A stretch of DNA of 64,000 bases from CAWBOV01 sp963790525 (GTDB lineage Bacteria; Actinomycetota; Actinomycetes; Mycobacteriales; Jatrophihabitantaceae): assembly GCA_963790525.1 (NCBI GenBank), contig CAWBOV010000002.1, positions 1 to 64,000 of the forward strand. The letters are read 5' to 3'. This document shows, piece after piece, positions 1 through 9,435 of the stretch. How positions within the stretch are numbered: the first letter of the stretch is position 1; each line of letters begins with the position of its first letter. Below the pieces are notes generated by a model. It made no database searches, was not told where the DNA came from, and saw only the letters and a program-made list of their open reading frames with translations. The position numbers were made by a program, and so were the translations under genes.

Positions 1-940
1 GACCGCGTGATAGAACTCCTCCGCGATCGCGGCGATCTGCTTCTGTTGGGCCGTCGCGGACGCCGCCGACGCGCCCGTGGGGGACGGGTTCGCGTTCGTG
101 CTCCCGGACTCGGTCGGCACGGTGGACGGGAAGACCGGCGAGCTCGCCGGAGAGGACAGCGCGCTGGTCCGGCTGGTGACGTCTGCCTTGTGGCTGCTCG
201 TGCCGAAGGCGAAGTACCCGCCGATGGCCAGCCCCGCGACCAGGACCACCGCGACGATCCCGGCGATCAGCTTGGTGCGGTTGCCCGACGGCGGCGCACC
301 GGGACCGGTGCCGTACGGGCCGGGCGGCGGCGGGAAGCCGCCCCCGGATCCCCGTACGAGGGCTGGCCGTACGAGGGTTGGCCATAGGACGGCTGGACCG
401 GTACGAGGGCTGGCCATAGGACGGCTGACCGTACGAGGTCTGGCCGTAGGTGGGTCTGGCCGTCGGTGGGCTGGCCGTAGGTGGGCTGGCCGTAGGAAGG
501 CTGGCCGTAGGTGGGCGCGCCGTAGGACGGGGCAGCGGGCGGTGGCGCGGGAACGGTGGCGCCTGGAACGGTGGCGGTTGGGGCTGCTGGAACGACGGGG
601 GTGGCTGCGGCGGATCTGCCTGGCCGGGCGGCCGGGCCGGCGGAGGCGGGGGGGTCTTGAACAGCGACGGGGGCGCCGGGGGGACGGCCGGCGGCACCTT
701 CGGGAGCTGCCCGAACATCGTCGTGCGATCCAGGTCCTCGGCCTCGCCGGCATCCCGTGCCCAGCCCGCGGGCGACGGATCGGGCGCGGCGGGGATGGCA
801 CCGGTGTTGAACGCCTCGGTCGGCGTGCGCCCGGAAGGGGCCGGTGGCTCGGCCGGCTCAGCGTCGGTTGGCGGCTGCGGGGGCGCGTCCTGTGCGGGCG
901 GAGCGGGCTGCCAGCTCCACGGATCGCTCGAGTCAGTCAT
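1..940 (-). CDS. Membrane-anchored protein with Pro-rich YGQP-repeat tail, partial and frameshifted
   Basis: I do not recognise the family. The gene starts at ATG 940 and leaves the window on the left. A long cytoplasmic tail rich in Pro, Gln and Ala is followed by YGQP-type repeats (about 530 to 350), one membrane helix (about 270 to 205), a Ser/Thr/Pro linker and the start of an outer domain (ending EEFYHAV) that could be NTF2-like. The repeat region must be read in more than one frame, so at least two indels lie between 530 and 350; I read these as consensus errors. It lies 85 nt after purL in the same direction. The layout (disordered tail, one helix, small outer domain) is common in actinobacterial envelope proteins; the function is unknown. 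Confidence 0.6.
   Translation of the reverse strand, partial: MTDSSDPWSWQPAPPAQDAPPQPPTDAEPAEPPAPSGRTPTEAFNTGAIPAAPDPSPAGWARDAGEAEDLDRTTMFGQLPKVPPAVPPAPPSLFKTPPPPPARPPGQADPPQPPPSFQQPQPPPFQAPPFPRHRPLPRPTARPPTASLPTASPPTASPPTARPTYGQTSYGQPSYGQPSYRSSRPMANPRTASPRTGIRGRLPAAARPVRHRSRCAAVGQPHQADRRDRRGGPGRGAGHRRVLRLRHEQPQGRRHQPDQRAVLSGELAGLPVHRADRVREHEREPVPHGRVGGVRDGPTEADRRDRGGVLSRG
345..530. repeat. Degenerate short tandem repeat coding for YGQP motifs
   Basis: Units of about 15 bp resembling TAGGTGGGCTGGCCG recur with small variations, and on the minus strand they encode Tyr-Gly-Gln-Pro/Ser/Thr tetra- and pentapeptides. The reading frame changes within the block, which is a likely place for both real copy-number change and consensus error. 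Confidence 0.6.
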
Positions 941-1025
941 GGCGTGCCCACTTCCCGTCGCTGATGCGCCCCAAACTACCCACGACCGATGAGTTCTTCA
1001 TGTCGGGTACAGGAACGCGCGGTGG

Positions 1026-3291
1026 TCAGGAGATCAGGTCGCGCAGACCCGATGAGAACGCGGCGGCGAGCTCGGTGATCGGGATGGTGAACTGGCCCTG
1101 CACCTCGAGCGCGTCGGACGCGGCGTCGACGACGCCGATCCGCGCGTGGGGCAGTCCGCGGGCGGTGCACATGTCGGTGAAGCGGATCTCCTCGCTGCGG
1201 GGCACGGTGACGATGGCCCGGGCGGCCGACTCGGCTGAACAGCGAACACGAACGGGTCGACGCCCTCGGGCAGGACGATGCGCGCGCCGCGCGCCCGCGC
1301 ACGCAGCACTCGACCAGCGCCTGGGCCAGGCCGCCGTCGGACAGGTCGTGGGCGGAATCGATCAGGCCGTCGCGGGAGGAGTTGACCAGGATGTCGGCCA
1401 GCAGCTCGCTCGCGGGTCCAGATCGACCGCCGGCGGGCGGCCGCCGAGGTGGCCGTGCACGACGTGCGCCCACTCCGACCCGCCGAACTCGTCGCGGGTG
1501 TCGCCGAGCAGGTAGATCTGGGCGCCGTCGCCGTCGAAGCCGCCGCGTCCGCGCCGGGTGACGTCGTCGATCACGCCGAGCACGCCGATGACCGGCGTCG
1601 GCAGGATCGGGCGTCGTCCCGGTCTGGTTGTAGAAGCTGACGTTGCCGCCGGTGACCGGGACGCCGAGTTGCAGGCACGCCGTCGGCCAGCCCGCGCACC
1701 GCCTCGCTGAACTGCCACATCACGCCCGGGTCCTCGGGCGAGCCGAAGTTGAGGCAGTTGGTGACCGCGATCGGGCGCGCGCCGGTCGTGGCGACGTTGC
1801 GGTAGGCCTCGGCCAGCGCGAGCTGCGCGCCGGCGTAGGGGTCCAGCCGGGTGTAGCGGCCGTTGCCGTCGGTGGCCAGGGCGACGCCGAGGTCGGAGTC
1901 GTCGGCGATGCGGATCAGCCCGGCGTCCTCGGGCTGGGCCAGCACCGTGTTGCCCATGACGTAGCGGTCGTACTGGTCGGTGACCCAGCTCTTGTCGGCC
2001 AGGTTCGGGCGCGCCGCCAGCCGCAGCAGCGTCGTCCCGCAGCTCGTCGCCGGTGCCGGGACGGGCGAGGTCAGTCGGCGTCGTCGGCGATCAAGGCGTC
2101 CTGGTCGGCCGGGCGGGCGATCGGGCGGTCGTAGACCGGGCCTTCGTGGGCCAGCGTGCGCGGCGGGACGTCGACGATCGGTCTCGCCGTGCCAGCGCAT
2201 GGTGAGCCGGCCGGTGTCGTTGACCGTGCCGATGACCGTCGCGTTGACGTCCCACTTGGCGCAGATGGCCAGGAAGCCGTCCAGGTTCTCGGGCGTGACC
2301 ACTGCCATCATCCGTTCCTGCGACTCGCTCATCAGGATCTCTTCGGGCGCCAGGGTCTCGTCCCGCAGCGGCGCCAGGTCGAGGTCGACGTCCATCCCGC
2401 CCGTGCCCGCCGCGGCCAGCTCGGTCGTCGCGCAGGACAGCCCGGCCGCGCCGAGGTCCTGGATGCCGGTGACCAGATCGGCGGCGAAGATCTCCAGGCA
2501 GCACTCGATGAGCACCTTCTCCGCGAACGGATCGCCGACCTGCACGGCCGGGCGCTTGCGCGGGCTTCGCTGTCGTCGAAGGTGGTCGAGGCCAGGACGG
2601 ACGCGCCGCCGATGCCGTCGCCGCCGGTGCGCGCGCCGAACAGCACGACCTGGTTGCCGGGGCCGTCGGCCTTGGCCAGCTTGATCTCGTCCGCGCGCAT
2701 CACGCCGACGCAGAGCGCGTTGACCAGCGGATTGCCGAGGTAGCTGGCGTCGAAGACGACCTCGCCGCCGATGTTGGGCAGGCCCAGGCAGTTGCCGTAG
2801 CCGCCGATGCCGGCGACGATCCCGGGCAGCACCCGGGCGGTGTCAGGCGCGTCGGCCGCGCCGAAGCGCAGCGCGTCCATCACCGCGATCGGCCGCGCGC
2901 CCATGGTCAGGATGTCGCGCACGATGCCGCCGACCCCGGTCGCGGCGCCCTGGTAGGGCTCGACGTAGCTCGGGTGGTTGTGCGACTCGATCTTGAACGT
3001 GACCGCCCAGCCGTCGCCGACGTCGACCACGCCGGCGTTCTCGCCCATGCCGACGAGGAGCGCGTCGGTGGCCGGGGCCTTCTCGCCGAACTGGCGCAGG
3101 TGCACCTTGGAGGACTTGTAGGAGCAGTGCTCGCTCCACATCACCGAGTACATGGCCAGCTCGGAGCTCGTCGGGCGGCGGCCGAGGATCTCCCGGATGC
3201 GGGCGTACTCGTCCGGTCCTTCAGGCCCAGGTCGGCGAACGGCTGCTCCACGTCCGGGTGCGGCGACGGCGTTCTCGACGGTGTCGACCAT
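1026..3291 (-). CDS. purL: Phosphoribosylformylglycinamidine synthase subunit PurL (frameshifted)
   Basis: Synthetase subunit of the three-part FGAM synthase (PurL/PurQ/PurS), which converts FGAR, ATP and glutamine-derived ammonia to FGAM in the cytoplasm. Near the N-terminus are SEHCSYKSSK and ESHNHPS, followed by GGIVRDILTMGARP and later LSDGGLAQAL, typical of the small Gram-positive PurL. The span is about 755 codons, as expected for that type. It starts at ATG 3291, 10 nt after purQ. The protein is continuous only if the frame changes at several places (about 3240, 3220, 2560, 2150, 2060, 1700-1620, 1410, 1300-1240). Because the enzyme is essential and conserved residues resume after each break, I read these as sequence errors, not decay. 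Confidence 0.93.
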
Positions 3292-3301
3292 CGTACGCCG
3301 C

Positions 3302-3979
3302 TCATGACGCGACCAGGGCCGTGAGGACCGAGGTGAAGAACGCCAGGCCGTCGGTGGTCGGCCCGGTCAGCTCCTCGACGGCGTGCTCGGGGTGCGGCAT
3401 CAGCCCGACGACGTTGCCCGCGGCGTTGCTGATCCCGGCGATGTCGCGGTAGGAGCCGTTCGGGTTGTCGCCGACGTAGCGGGCCACCACCCGTCCCTCG
3501 GCCTCGAGCTCGTCGAGGGTCGCGCTGGTCGGCGACGTAGCCGCCCTCACCGTTCTTCAGCGGCACGACGATCTCCTGGCCGAGCTCGTAGCCCGAGGTC
3601 CAGGGGGTGTCCGTGCTCTCGATCCGCAGGAGCTGGTCGCGGCAGACGAACTTGCGGTGGTCGTTGCGGATCAGCGCGCCGGGCAGCAGGTGGGCCTCGC
3701 ACAGCACCTGGAACCCGTTGCAGATCCCGAGCACCGGCAGGCCGTCGCGGGCGGCGTCGACGATCGTGCCCATCACCGGCGCGAGGCTGGCGATGGCGCC
3801 GCAGCGCAGGTAGTCGCCGTAGGAGAAACCGCCGGGCAGGACGACCGCGGCGACGTCGTGCAGCGACGGATCGGCGTGCCACAGCGGCACGGCCTCGGCT
3901 CCGGCGAGACGCACCGCGCGGGCGGCGTCCCGGTCGTCGAGACTGCCTGGGAAGGTCACCACTCCAACGCGACCGGCAC
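3302..3979 (-). CDS. purQ: Phosphoribosylformylglycinamidine synthase subunit PurQ (frameshifted)
   Basis: Class I glutamine amidotransferase subunit that supplies ammonia to PurL. Visible features are VTFPGSLDD at the N-terminus, PGGFSYGDYLRCGA, the nucleophile elbow GICNGFQ (catalytic Cys) and the C-terminal MPHPEH that supplies the catalytic His and Glu. One frame break lies near 3535, between GGYVAD and ATLDELEAEG, and removing one base restores the family sequence. The start is uncertain: the conserved RVGVVTF lacks an in-frame start. GTG 3979 would need further frame correction, while GTG 3965 or 3962 would lose those residues. It lies between purS (100 nt upstream) and purL (10 nt downstream). 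Confidence 0.92.
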
Positions 3980-4079
3980 CTGTTCAGGTTACCGGTCCGC
4001 GGGCCCGGCACGGGACCACGCCTGGACCACGCCCGGGACCACTCCGGGCCGCGGCGGTGGGCGGAGCGCCCGCGCGGAG

Positions 4080-4313
4080 TCAGCCGCGGTGGATGGTGAA
4101 GTCCTCGATCACCGGGTTCGAGAGCAGGCGGTCGGCGAGGGTGGCGAGGGCCGCGTCGTCGACGGTGTCGTCGACCTCCAGCTCGAAGTGCTTGCCCTGG
4201 CGGACGGAGGAGACGCCCTGGATGCCGAGCCGCCCGAGCGCGCCGGTGATCGCCTGGCCCTGCGGGTCCAGGATCTCCGGCTTGAGCACGACGTCGACGA
4301 CGACCTTGGCCAC
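4080..4313 (-). CDS. purS: Phosphoribosylformylglycinamidine synthase subunit PurS
   Basis: Small dimeric subunit that couples PurQ to PurL. Its 77 residues, with VVVDVVLKPEILDPQGQAI at the start and GKHFELEVD in the middle, match the family. I chose the second GTG (4313) over GTG 4319: GGGAG ends five bases before it, a normal Shine-Dalgarno distance, and the product then begins MAKVVVD as in other PurS proteins. The frame is intact. It sits between purC and purQ. Confidence 0.93.
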   Translation of the reverse strand: MAKVVVDVVLKPEILDPQGQAITGALGRLGIQGVSSVRQGKHFELEVDDTVDDAALATLADRLLSNPVIEDFTIHRG

Positions 4314-4389
4314 GATCACTCCCGTCGGTGCGGTGACCCGTGCCTGCGGTGACGTGCTGCGGCTGATGTGTGGTGGACGTCCAGTGTCG

Positions 4390-5259
4390 TCAGGACAGCC
4401 AGTCGGCGAAGGACAGGCCGGTGAGGCGCTCGTAGGCCTCGAGGTAACGCTGCCGGGTGGCGGCGGCGACCTCGTCCGGCAACGGCGGGGGCGGGGTCTC
4501 GCCGTGGCGGTCCCACCCGAGGCCGGGCGAGATCAGCCAGTCGCGGACGTACTGCTTGTCGTAGCTCGGCTGCGCGTGGCCCGGGCTCCCATGTCGGCCG
4601 GCCAGAACCGCGACGAGTCCGGGGTCAGGACCTCGTCGCCGAGGACCAGGGTGCCGTCGGGTGCAGCCGAACTCGAACTTGGTGTCGGCGAGCATGATCC
4701 CCCGGTCGGCGGCGATCTCGGCGGCCCGCCGCGTACACGCCAGGGTGAGCGTCGCGCAGCTCGGTCGCGGTCTCGGCGCCGACGTCGGCCACGACGGTGT
4801 CGAAGGTGACGTTCTCGTCGTGCTCGCCGAGGGCGGCCTTGGCTCGCCGGGGTGAAGATCGGCTCCGGCAGCCGGTCGCCGTCGACGAGGCCCGGGCGGC
4901 AGCGCGACGCCGCAGACCGCACCGGTGCGCGTGGTAGTCGATCAGGCCCGAGCCGGTCAGGTACCCGCGTGCCACGGCCTCGACCGGGATCATGTCCGAG
5001 CGCCGGCAGAGCATCGCCCGGCCGCGCCACTGCGCCGGGATGCCGGATGTCGTCGACGCTGATCATGTGGTTGGCGACGATGTCCTCGAGCTGCCCGAAC
5101 CACCAGAGCGTCATCGCGGTCAGGATCCGCCCCTTGTCGGGGATCGGGGTGTCGAGGATGAAGTCGAAGGCGGAGATCCGGTCGCTGGCGACCATGAGCA
5201 GCCTGCCGTCGCGCGGTGCGGTACAGATCGCGCACCTTGCCGGAGTGGATGTGCTGCAC
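4390..5259 (-). CDS. purC: SAICAR synthetase PurC (frameshifted)
   Basis: Phosphoribosylaminoimidazole-succinocarboxamide synthase, which joins CAIR and aspartate with ATP. The product begins at GTG 5259 (HIHSGKVRDLY), with AGGAG five bases upstream. LLMVASDRISAFDFIL, IPVEAVARGYLTGSG, LADTKFEFG and SYDKQYVRDWL follow in order but in different frames, so breaks occur near 5215, 5040, 4900, 4740, 4665 and 4590. Removing one base at each place restores the family sequence. The gene lies 19 nt after purB and before purS. Synonymous blocks are otherwise normal for the genome, so I do not call it a pseudogene. Confidence 0.9.
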
Positions 5260-5278
5260 GTCAGCTCCTGGCACCGGG

Positions 5279-6735
5279 TCAGAGGATGGGCTCGGGGGCG
5301 TAGTCGGCGGCGGCAGGCTCGCCGGCCAGGACCGCGTCGACCTGCGCGACGATCGCCGCCACCTGGGCCTGCGCGGCTCCGGTGAACGTGATCGGCTCGG
5401 CCACCAGCGAGGCCAGGTCGGTCGCGGTGAGCCCCAGGCGCGGATCGGCGGCGAGCCGGGCGAGCAGATCGTTGCCCTCGGTCGCCCTTCTCGCGCATCT
5501 CCAGCGCGACCGCGACGGCGTGGTCCTTGATCGCCTCGTGCGCGGTCTCGCGGCCGACGCCGGCGCGCACCGCCGCGATCAGCACCTTGGTCGTGGCCAG
5601 GAAGGGCAGGTAGCGGTCGAGCTCGCGCGGCGATGACGGCCGGGAAGGCGCCGAAGTCGTCGAGCACGGTCAGGGTGGTCTCGAGCAGGCCGTCCAGGGC
5701 GAAGAACGCGTCGGGGAGTGCCACCCGGCGGACCACCGAACACGAGACGTCGCCCTCGTTCCACTGGTCGCCGGCCAGCTCGCCGACCATCGAGGCGTAA
5801 CCGCGCAGGATCACGGCGAAGCCGTTGATGCGCTCCGCGGACCGGGTGTTCATCTTGTGCGGCATCGCCGACGACCCGACCTGGCCGGGGCTTGAAGCCT
5901 TCGGTGACCAGCTCGTGCCCGGCCATCAGCCGGATCGTCTTGGCCAGCGACGGACGGCGCCGCGGCCAGCTGCACGAGCGCCGTCAGGACGTCGTAGTCC
6001 AGCGAGCGCGGGTAGACCTGGCCGACGCTGGTGAGCACCCGGGCGAATCCGAGGTGGTCGGCGATCCGGTCTGCTCGAGCGGTGGCGAGCTTGGCCGCGT
6101 CGCCGTCGAGCAGGTCGAGCATGTCCTGCGCTGGTCCCGACCGGGCCCTTGATGCCCCGCAGCGGGTACCGCGCGAGCAGGTCGTCCAGCCGGCCGAGGG
6201 CGACCAGCAGCTCGTCGGCGACCGTGGCGAAGCGCTTGCCGAGGGTCGTCGCCTGCGCGGCGACGTTGTGCGAGCGCCCGGCCATGACCAGCGCGTCGTA
6301 CTCCGCGGCGCGCCGGGCCAGGCGGGCCAGCACGGCCAGCACCTTGGTCCGGACCAGCTCGCAGCGAGGCCCGCATCTGCAGCTGCTCGACGTTCTCGGT
6401 CAGGTCGCGGCTGGTCATGCCCTTGTGGATCTGCTCGTGGCCGGCCAGCGCCGCGAACTCCTCGATGCGGGCCTTGACGTCGTGGCGGGTCACCCGCTCG
6501 CGCGCGGCGATCGACGCCAGGTCGACCGCGCTCTCCCCGGCGTCGACGACGCGCTGGTAGGCGCCGATCGCCTCCGCGGGGACCGCGACGCCGAGGTCGC
6601 GCCTGGGCCTGCAGGACCGCGATCCACAGCTGCCGTTCGAGGACGATCTTGTGCTCGGGCGACCAGAGGGTCGGCCATCGCGTGGGAGGCGTAGCGGCCG
6701 GCGAGGACGTTGGGGATCACCGGCTTGGAAGGCAC
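5279..6735 (-). CDS. purB: Adenylosuccinate lyase PurB (frameshifted)
   Basis: Cleaves SAICAR and adenylosuccinate in purine synthesis. It is the long actinobacterial form of about 480 residues. Conserved stretches in order are VIPNVLAGRYAS, IHKGMTSRDLTENVEQLQ (catalytic His region), GRSHNVAAQATTLGKR, the signature GSSAMPHKMN with the catalytic Ser loop, and RYLPFLATTKVLIAAVRAG. They lie in alternating frames (breaks near 6650, 6600, 6360, 6130, 6070, 5945, 5885, 5635 and 5490). GTG 6735 is preferred over ATG 6744 because GGAGA stands nine bases upstream of it. It lies 50 nt after the last member of the membrane-protein array and 19 nt before purC. Confidence 0.92.
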
Positions 6736-6784
6736 GTGTCCCATTCTCCCATGGCCGCGGCGGGAGTCAGTGCCGGCGCGGGCG

Positions 6785-7513
6785 TCAGTGCCGGCGCGGG
6801 ATCAGCGACGGGTCCCGCGCCAGCGCCACGAGCGACGCCATGCTCGGGAACGGGCTCTGCCCACCGATCGACTGGACGGTGATGTTCCACCCCGAGTCGA
6901 GCACCACCGTCACCGCGTCGATCCGGTCCTCGTCGGTACCCGAGCTGCGCATGGTGACCGAGGGCAGGTAGTCGGTCGTCGCGGTGACGGTCATCGTGAG
7001 CGTGATGCGGTTCCCGCTGTGGGCGATGACGGTGTCCATGCAGTCGGCGCCCGACTCGGTGACCGCCCGCGACCCGGACTCGACGGCGAACAGCGGCAGG
7101 TGCTTCACGAGCGCCGACACCAGGGCGTGCGGGACGGACGGCAGGAACCTGCTGCCCGACACGCCGCCGCAGCTGCCGTTGACGACCTGGCCGATACGCG
7201 GCGCGGTGGCATCCGGGACGGGCGCGGTCGACGCCGTTCCCGCGTCGGCGACGGCTACCGCCGGACCGGGCCGCGCGGGACTCGGCGCCGACGCCCGCCC
7301 CACCGCGAAGCCGCCCAGCGCGGCGACGCTGAGCGCGAGCACTCCGGCCACCCGCCACCGCCGGGGCAGGCCGGCGCCGAGGCGGGCCACGCGGTCGGCC
7401 CAGCCGGTGAGGCGATCGGGCTCCTCGGCGACGACGTCCTCGTCCGGGACGTCCGCTCCGGCAGGAACTCCGGACACGTCGACGACCTGGATCGGGTCCC
7501 CGCGCACTGTCAC
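6785..7513 (-). CDS. Array member L1: diverged long-type membrane-anchored paralogue
   Basis: Unrecognised family; the last and most diverged member of the seven-gene array. It has 242 residues from GTG 7513 (GTG 7549 also possible): an acidic cytoplasmic tail of about 50 residues, one membrane helix (about residues 58-76), and an outer domain ending LARDPSL. It keeps counterparts of two of the four cysteines of the other members (NGSC and GADC) but not the second Cys of C-x5-C nor the last Cys, so neither presumed disulfide can form as in its relatives. There is no short-type partner after it; purB follows after 50 nt. Function unknown. Confidence 0.75.
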   Translation of the reverse strand: MTVRGDPIQVVDVSGVPAGADVPDEDVVAEEPDRLTGWADRVARLGAGLPRRWRVAGVLALSVAALGGFAVGRASAPSPARPGPAVAVADAGTASTAPVPDATAPRIGQVVNGSCGGVSGSRFLPSVPHALVSALVKHLPLFAVESGSRAVTESGADCMDTVIAHSGNRITLTMTVTATTDYLPSVTMRSSGTDEDRIDAVTVVLDSGWNITVQSIGGQSPFPSMASLVALARDPSLIPRRH

Positions 7514-7565
7514 GGTCCCAGGGTGCCGCAGTCGGCGCGGCGCGGCCACGGCTGCGCCCCGCCGC

Positions 7566-8147
7566 TCAGGGCGCGAGCTGCACGGACGCGTCGCGCGCCA
7601 GGTCCAGCGCCTGCGTCAGGGGCACCGATGCGCCGGGCGGCACGAGCAGGCTGACAGCGACGCTGCACCCGGTGGCGCCCGGGACGACGATGACCAGCGA
7701 GGCCGGGCCGACCGTCGGGAATCCCTCGGGGTCCCGTGCCGGGACGGCGCCACCACCGGTCAGGCAGAGTGCGTCGAATGCCACGGCGACTCCGGCCGTC
7801 GTCTGCAGCCGCACGCTCTCGCTGACGATGCGGCCGGTCGCCGAGAGCGCCAGCGCGGTCGAGTAGAGCACCGCCGGATGCCGGAACGCCGCGCCCACCG
7901 CCTCGCTCAGCACCTCCGGGATACCGACGACGGCACAGTCCTCCTCCTGCGAGCAGCCGGTCGCGCCCAGTCCCAGGGGCGGCGGGTCGAGGGTCACGGT
8001 CGATCGCACGACGCGCGGCTGGGCGCGGTGCACGGCGGTCGCGACGGTGGCCACGCACAGCAGCGCGGCCAGGAGCGTGATCAGCGCCAGGGCGCGCGGG
8101 AACGCCGGAGCCACCGGCCACGGGTGCCGCCGCGATCCGGTGGTCAC
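7566..8147 (-). CDS. Array member S2: short-type membrane-anchored paralogue
   Basis: Unrecognised family. It has 193 residues, the same length as S4 and S6. The N-terminal helix (about residues 18-40) has basic residues before it and acts as a signal anchor. The outer domain carries C-x5-C (CSQEEDC), a third Cys in DALC and a fourth in TGCSV, and ends LARDASVQLAP, all shared with the other members. Its GTG start overlaps the stop of L3 as GTGA, so the two are probably translated together. There is no frame break. Confidence 0.8.
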   Translation of the reverse strand: MTTGSRRHPWPVAPAFPRALALITLLAALLCVATVATAVHRAQPRVVRSTVTLDPPPLGLGATGCSQEEDCAVVGIPEVLSEAVGAAFRHPAVLYSTALALSATGRIVSESVRLQTTAGVAVAFDALCLTGGGAVPARDPEGFPTVGPASLVIVVPGATGCSVAVSLLVPPGASVPLTQALDLARDASVQLAP

Positions 8148-8857
8148 GGCGCCAGCTCCAGCGCGGGCTCCCCGGTCAGCGCCACGTTCAGGGCGTCACC
8201 GCCGGCCCCGTCGTCGAGAGTCACGTCGAGGTTCTGGTCGTTCTCGGCGAAGATGCTGCAGCCACCCGTCCCCGGGACGAGCAACCACCGGCTCGGCGCG
8301 CTGAGCGGGTGGAAGGCGCCGGGCAGCTCGGTCGAGCCGCCGGCGACCCGGAAGGGCATCGAGTGGTCCACGCACGCGGCGACGACCCGGACCGTGAGCA
8401 GCGCCGAGCCGGCCTCGATCTCGCGTCGGTACACCCTGCCGCTGGCGGCGTCGACGGTCTGCGTCGCGGCGAGGATGGACCCGCCGGACAGGTGCCGCAG
8501 GACGGCGGCGAGCACGTCCGGCGGCGGTGCCGTGACGGTGCAGCGGCGCGTGGCGGGGCAGCCCGTGGCGTCGACGGCCAGGGTGACGCCACCGGGACTG
8601 ACCGTCGACACGACCCGCCGCACGGGGCGCGGGCGCAGCGCCAGCCCACCCGCGACCACGGTGACGGCGAGCAGGAGCGCCAGTGCCGCGGCCAGGGCCC
8701 GCGCCGCGCGTGACGCCGTCGCCCACCAGCCCCACCGCCGAAGGACGCCGTCCACCGGGGCCCACAGCGAGGGCTCGGGAGCGAGGGCGTCGGCGGGATC
8801 GTCACCGGACTGCCCGGCGTCGAGGACGAGGTCGACGAGCGGGTCGTCGTGGCTCAC
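8144..8857 (-). CDS. Array member L3: long-type membrane-anchored paralogue
   Basis: Unrecognised family, 237 residues from GTG 8857. An acidic cytoplasmic tail (residues 1-40) is followed by RRWGWW just before the membrane helix (about 55-75), then an outer domain with C-x5-C (CPATRRC), VAAC and GGCSI, ending GEPALELAP. The RWGWW motif before the helix is shared with L5 and, as RWPWW, with L7. The start overlaps the stop of S4 by GTGA, and its stop overlaps the start of S2 by GTGA. Confidence 0.8.
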   Translation of the reverse strand: MSHDDPLVDLVLDAGQSGDDPADALAPEPSLWAPVDGVLRRWGWWATASRAARALAAALALLLAVTVVAGGLALRPRPVRRVVSTVSPGGVTLAVDATGCPATRRCTVTAPPPDVLAAVLRHLSGGSILAATQTVDAASGRVYRREIEAGSALLTVRVVAACVDHSMPFRVAGGSTELPGAFHPLSAPSRWLLVPGTGGCSIFAENDQNLDVTLDDGAGGDALNVALTGEPALELAP

Positions 8858-9435
8858 GGCACGGACAATCGCAGGGCCGGATCGTCGGCGAGGCCGACGG
8901 CCGCGGCGACCGGCGAGGTGCTGCCCACGGGAACGTCGACGGTGACGACGACGCTGCAGCCGGGAGCACCGCCGCGGACGATCACCAGCTGGGCCGGCCC
9001 GGAGCTCGCCCCCACTCCCCCGTCGCGGGCCGTGACCGCGGCGCCGCTCGGCACGCAGCGGGAGACGACGCCGATGAGCCGCCCGCCCGTGTCCTGCAGG
9101 TACACGCTGCTGCGGAGGATCGTCGCGGCGGGCGCCGCGCCGGACACGGTCCCGGCGACGGCCGTGGCGTCCAGCACGGACGCGGACGGGAAGGCCGCGC
9201 GGACGGCTGCCAGGAACGCCCGCGGGACCGCCACGCTCGCGCATGCGCCGACACCGGGGCAGTCGTAGGCACTCGCTCCCGCACCCGTCGCCGCAGGAGC
9301 GACGTCCGGGGAAGCGGTCCGCGTCAGCACCGTCGTGACGGTGCGGCTGCGCTGGTGCAGACCGGCTCCGGCCACCACGCACAGCCCGACGCCGACGCAC
9401 GCGGCGACGGCTGCCGGCCAGGCACGCGCACTCAC
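8854..9435 (-). CDS. Array member S4: short-type membrane-anchored paralogue
   Basis: Unrecognised family. It has 193 residues with an N-terminal hydrophobic anchor (about residues 6-26) and an outer domain with C-x5-C (CPGVGAC), VSRC and PGCSVVV, ending LADDPALRLSVP. It is closest to S6: both have YDCPG at the first Cys pair and GPAQ(V/L)IV before the last Cys. The start overlaps the stop of L5 by four bases and its stop overlaps the start of L3 by four bases. Confidence 0.8.
   Translation of the reverse strand: MSARAWPAAVAACVGVGLCVVAGAGLHQRSRTVTTVLTRTASPDVAPAATGAGASAYDCPGVGACASVAVPRAFLAAVRAAFPSASVLDATAVAGTVSGAAPAATILRSSVYLQDTGGRLIGVVSRCVPSGAAVTARDGGVGASSGPAQLVIVRGGAPGCSVVVTVDVPVGSTSPVAAAVGLADDPALRLSVP

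Noticed and set aside
1026..6735. purL, purQ, purC and purB as true pseudogenes
   Set aside because: All motifs persist on both sides of each break, single-base removal restores the family sequence, and several other essential genes show the same pattern. Consensus error is more likely.
6984..8945. 653-codon open frame on the plus strand opposite the L/S array
   Set aside because: Its composition (Arg, Ala, Pro, Gly) is that of a GC-rich shadow. The minus strand carries helices, cysteine motifs and four-base overlaps that cannot be accidental.
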